Positions 31,524 to 31,675 of a stretch of 31,675 nucleotides of DNA are shown here, one piece after another; position 1 is the stretch's first letter, and each line of letters starts with the position of its first letter. The translations under genes were made by a program, and so were the position numbers. This stretch comes from RGIG3009 sp045603285 (GTDB lineage: Bacteria > Bacillota > Clostridia > Oscillospirales > Acutalibacteraceae), in NCBI GenBank assembly GCA_045603285.1, contig JAZULW010000031.1, positions 1-31,675 on the forward strand. The letters are read 5' to 3'. Under the pieces are notes generated by a model that did no database searches, was not told the DNA's origin, and worked only from the letters and a program-made list of their open reading frames with translations.

Positions 31524-31675
31524 CTAGTTAGAGCCTTTCATTTTCAACGATGTTCTATACTGCTCTGCTTCTGGCACTTCGATGAACTCCACAGACTTGT
31601 CAAAATTTTTCATAACCACTGCTTTGATTTCATCAAGTGTTACATTGAAAAATTCTCTGCGCTGATTAACCATAT
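31524..31675 (-). CDS. C-terminal end of a protein resembling GIY-YIG/MUG113 (T5orf172) tails, partial
   Basis: The last 49-50 codons of a minus-strand gene whose 5' part lies beyond the window; stop TAG at 31526-31524. The peptide contains VNQRREFFNVTLDEIKAVV, then KSVEFIEVPEAEQYRTSLKMK. By eye this resembles the conserved C-terminus of DUF4041 / MUG113 GIY-YIG-type proteins, often found in phage or accessory regions. An in-frame Met at 31673 is probably internal. Its surroundings appear more A+T-rich than the neighbouring genes. The family call is tentative. Confidence 0.5.
   Translation of the reverse strand, partial: MVNQRREFFNVTLDEIKAVVMKNFDKSVEFIEVPEAEQYRTSLKMKGSN

Noticed and set aside
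1..31675. CRISPR arrays, tRNA and rRNA genes
   Set aside because: No regularly spaced repeats and no tRNA- or rRNA-like segment were seen on reading the sequence.

Overview
The window looks like chromosome of a Gram-positive member of the Clostridia, most likely an Oscillospiraceae/Ruminococcaceae-type gut anaerobe. The signs are a hisA-hisF-hisIE tail, the murI - ywiB-like (DUF1934) - argS order, sigma-A promoters with extended -10 elements, strong hairpin plus T-run terminators, lipoprotein solute-binding proteins, and base composition near 50 percent G+C by eye. The genus is inferred from gene style only.

Left part (1-9040), mostly housekeeping. It holds the end of a histidine operon (hisA partial, hisF, hisIE), a one-helix membrane protein of unknown role, an NahK-like sugar kinase with its own promoter and terminator, the murI / DUF1934 / argS operon, and on the minus strand a compact nucleoside-salvage operon deoC-deoB-cdd.

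Central part (9190-24240), the most interesting region: two consecutive plus-strand transcription units forming a cell-surface glycan locus. Unit 1 encodes a LicD-family transferase, a Stealth-family sugar-phosphate transferase, a Wzx-type flippase, a Wzy-type polymerase fused in one frame to a second LicD domain, a zinc-dependent phospholipase C-like protein, and a LicC-like cytidylyltransferase carrying an N-terminal winged-helix domain. A terminator and a new consensus promoter follow. Unit 2 encodes a second winged-helix/LicC protein, an ABC importer of the iron/2-aminoethylphosphonate type (lipoprotein, ATPase, fused double permease), an MBOAT O-acyltransferase and an SGNH/DltD-like partner. 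Read together, the genes suggest import of a small head group, its activation as a CDP derivative, transfer by LicD onto a phosphodiester-containing glycan, polymerisation and export, and O-acylation of the product. No head-group kinase (licA) and no ordinary Leloir glycosyltransferase is present in the locus.

Right part (24384-31675). It contains a diverged ROK/ASKHA-type kinase (minus), an S1-domain RNA-binding protein (plus), a small membrane protein with an Ada-like zinc module (minus), a polar amino-acid ABC importer operon (minus), a GtrB/GtrA-like glycosyltransferase-flippase pair (minus), and at the edge the C-terminal end of a protein resembling the tail of GIY-YIG/MUG113 (T5orf172) proteins, beyond a strong terminator and a 12-bp inverted repeat.
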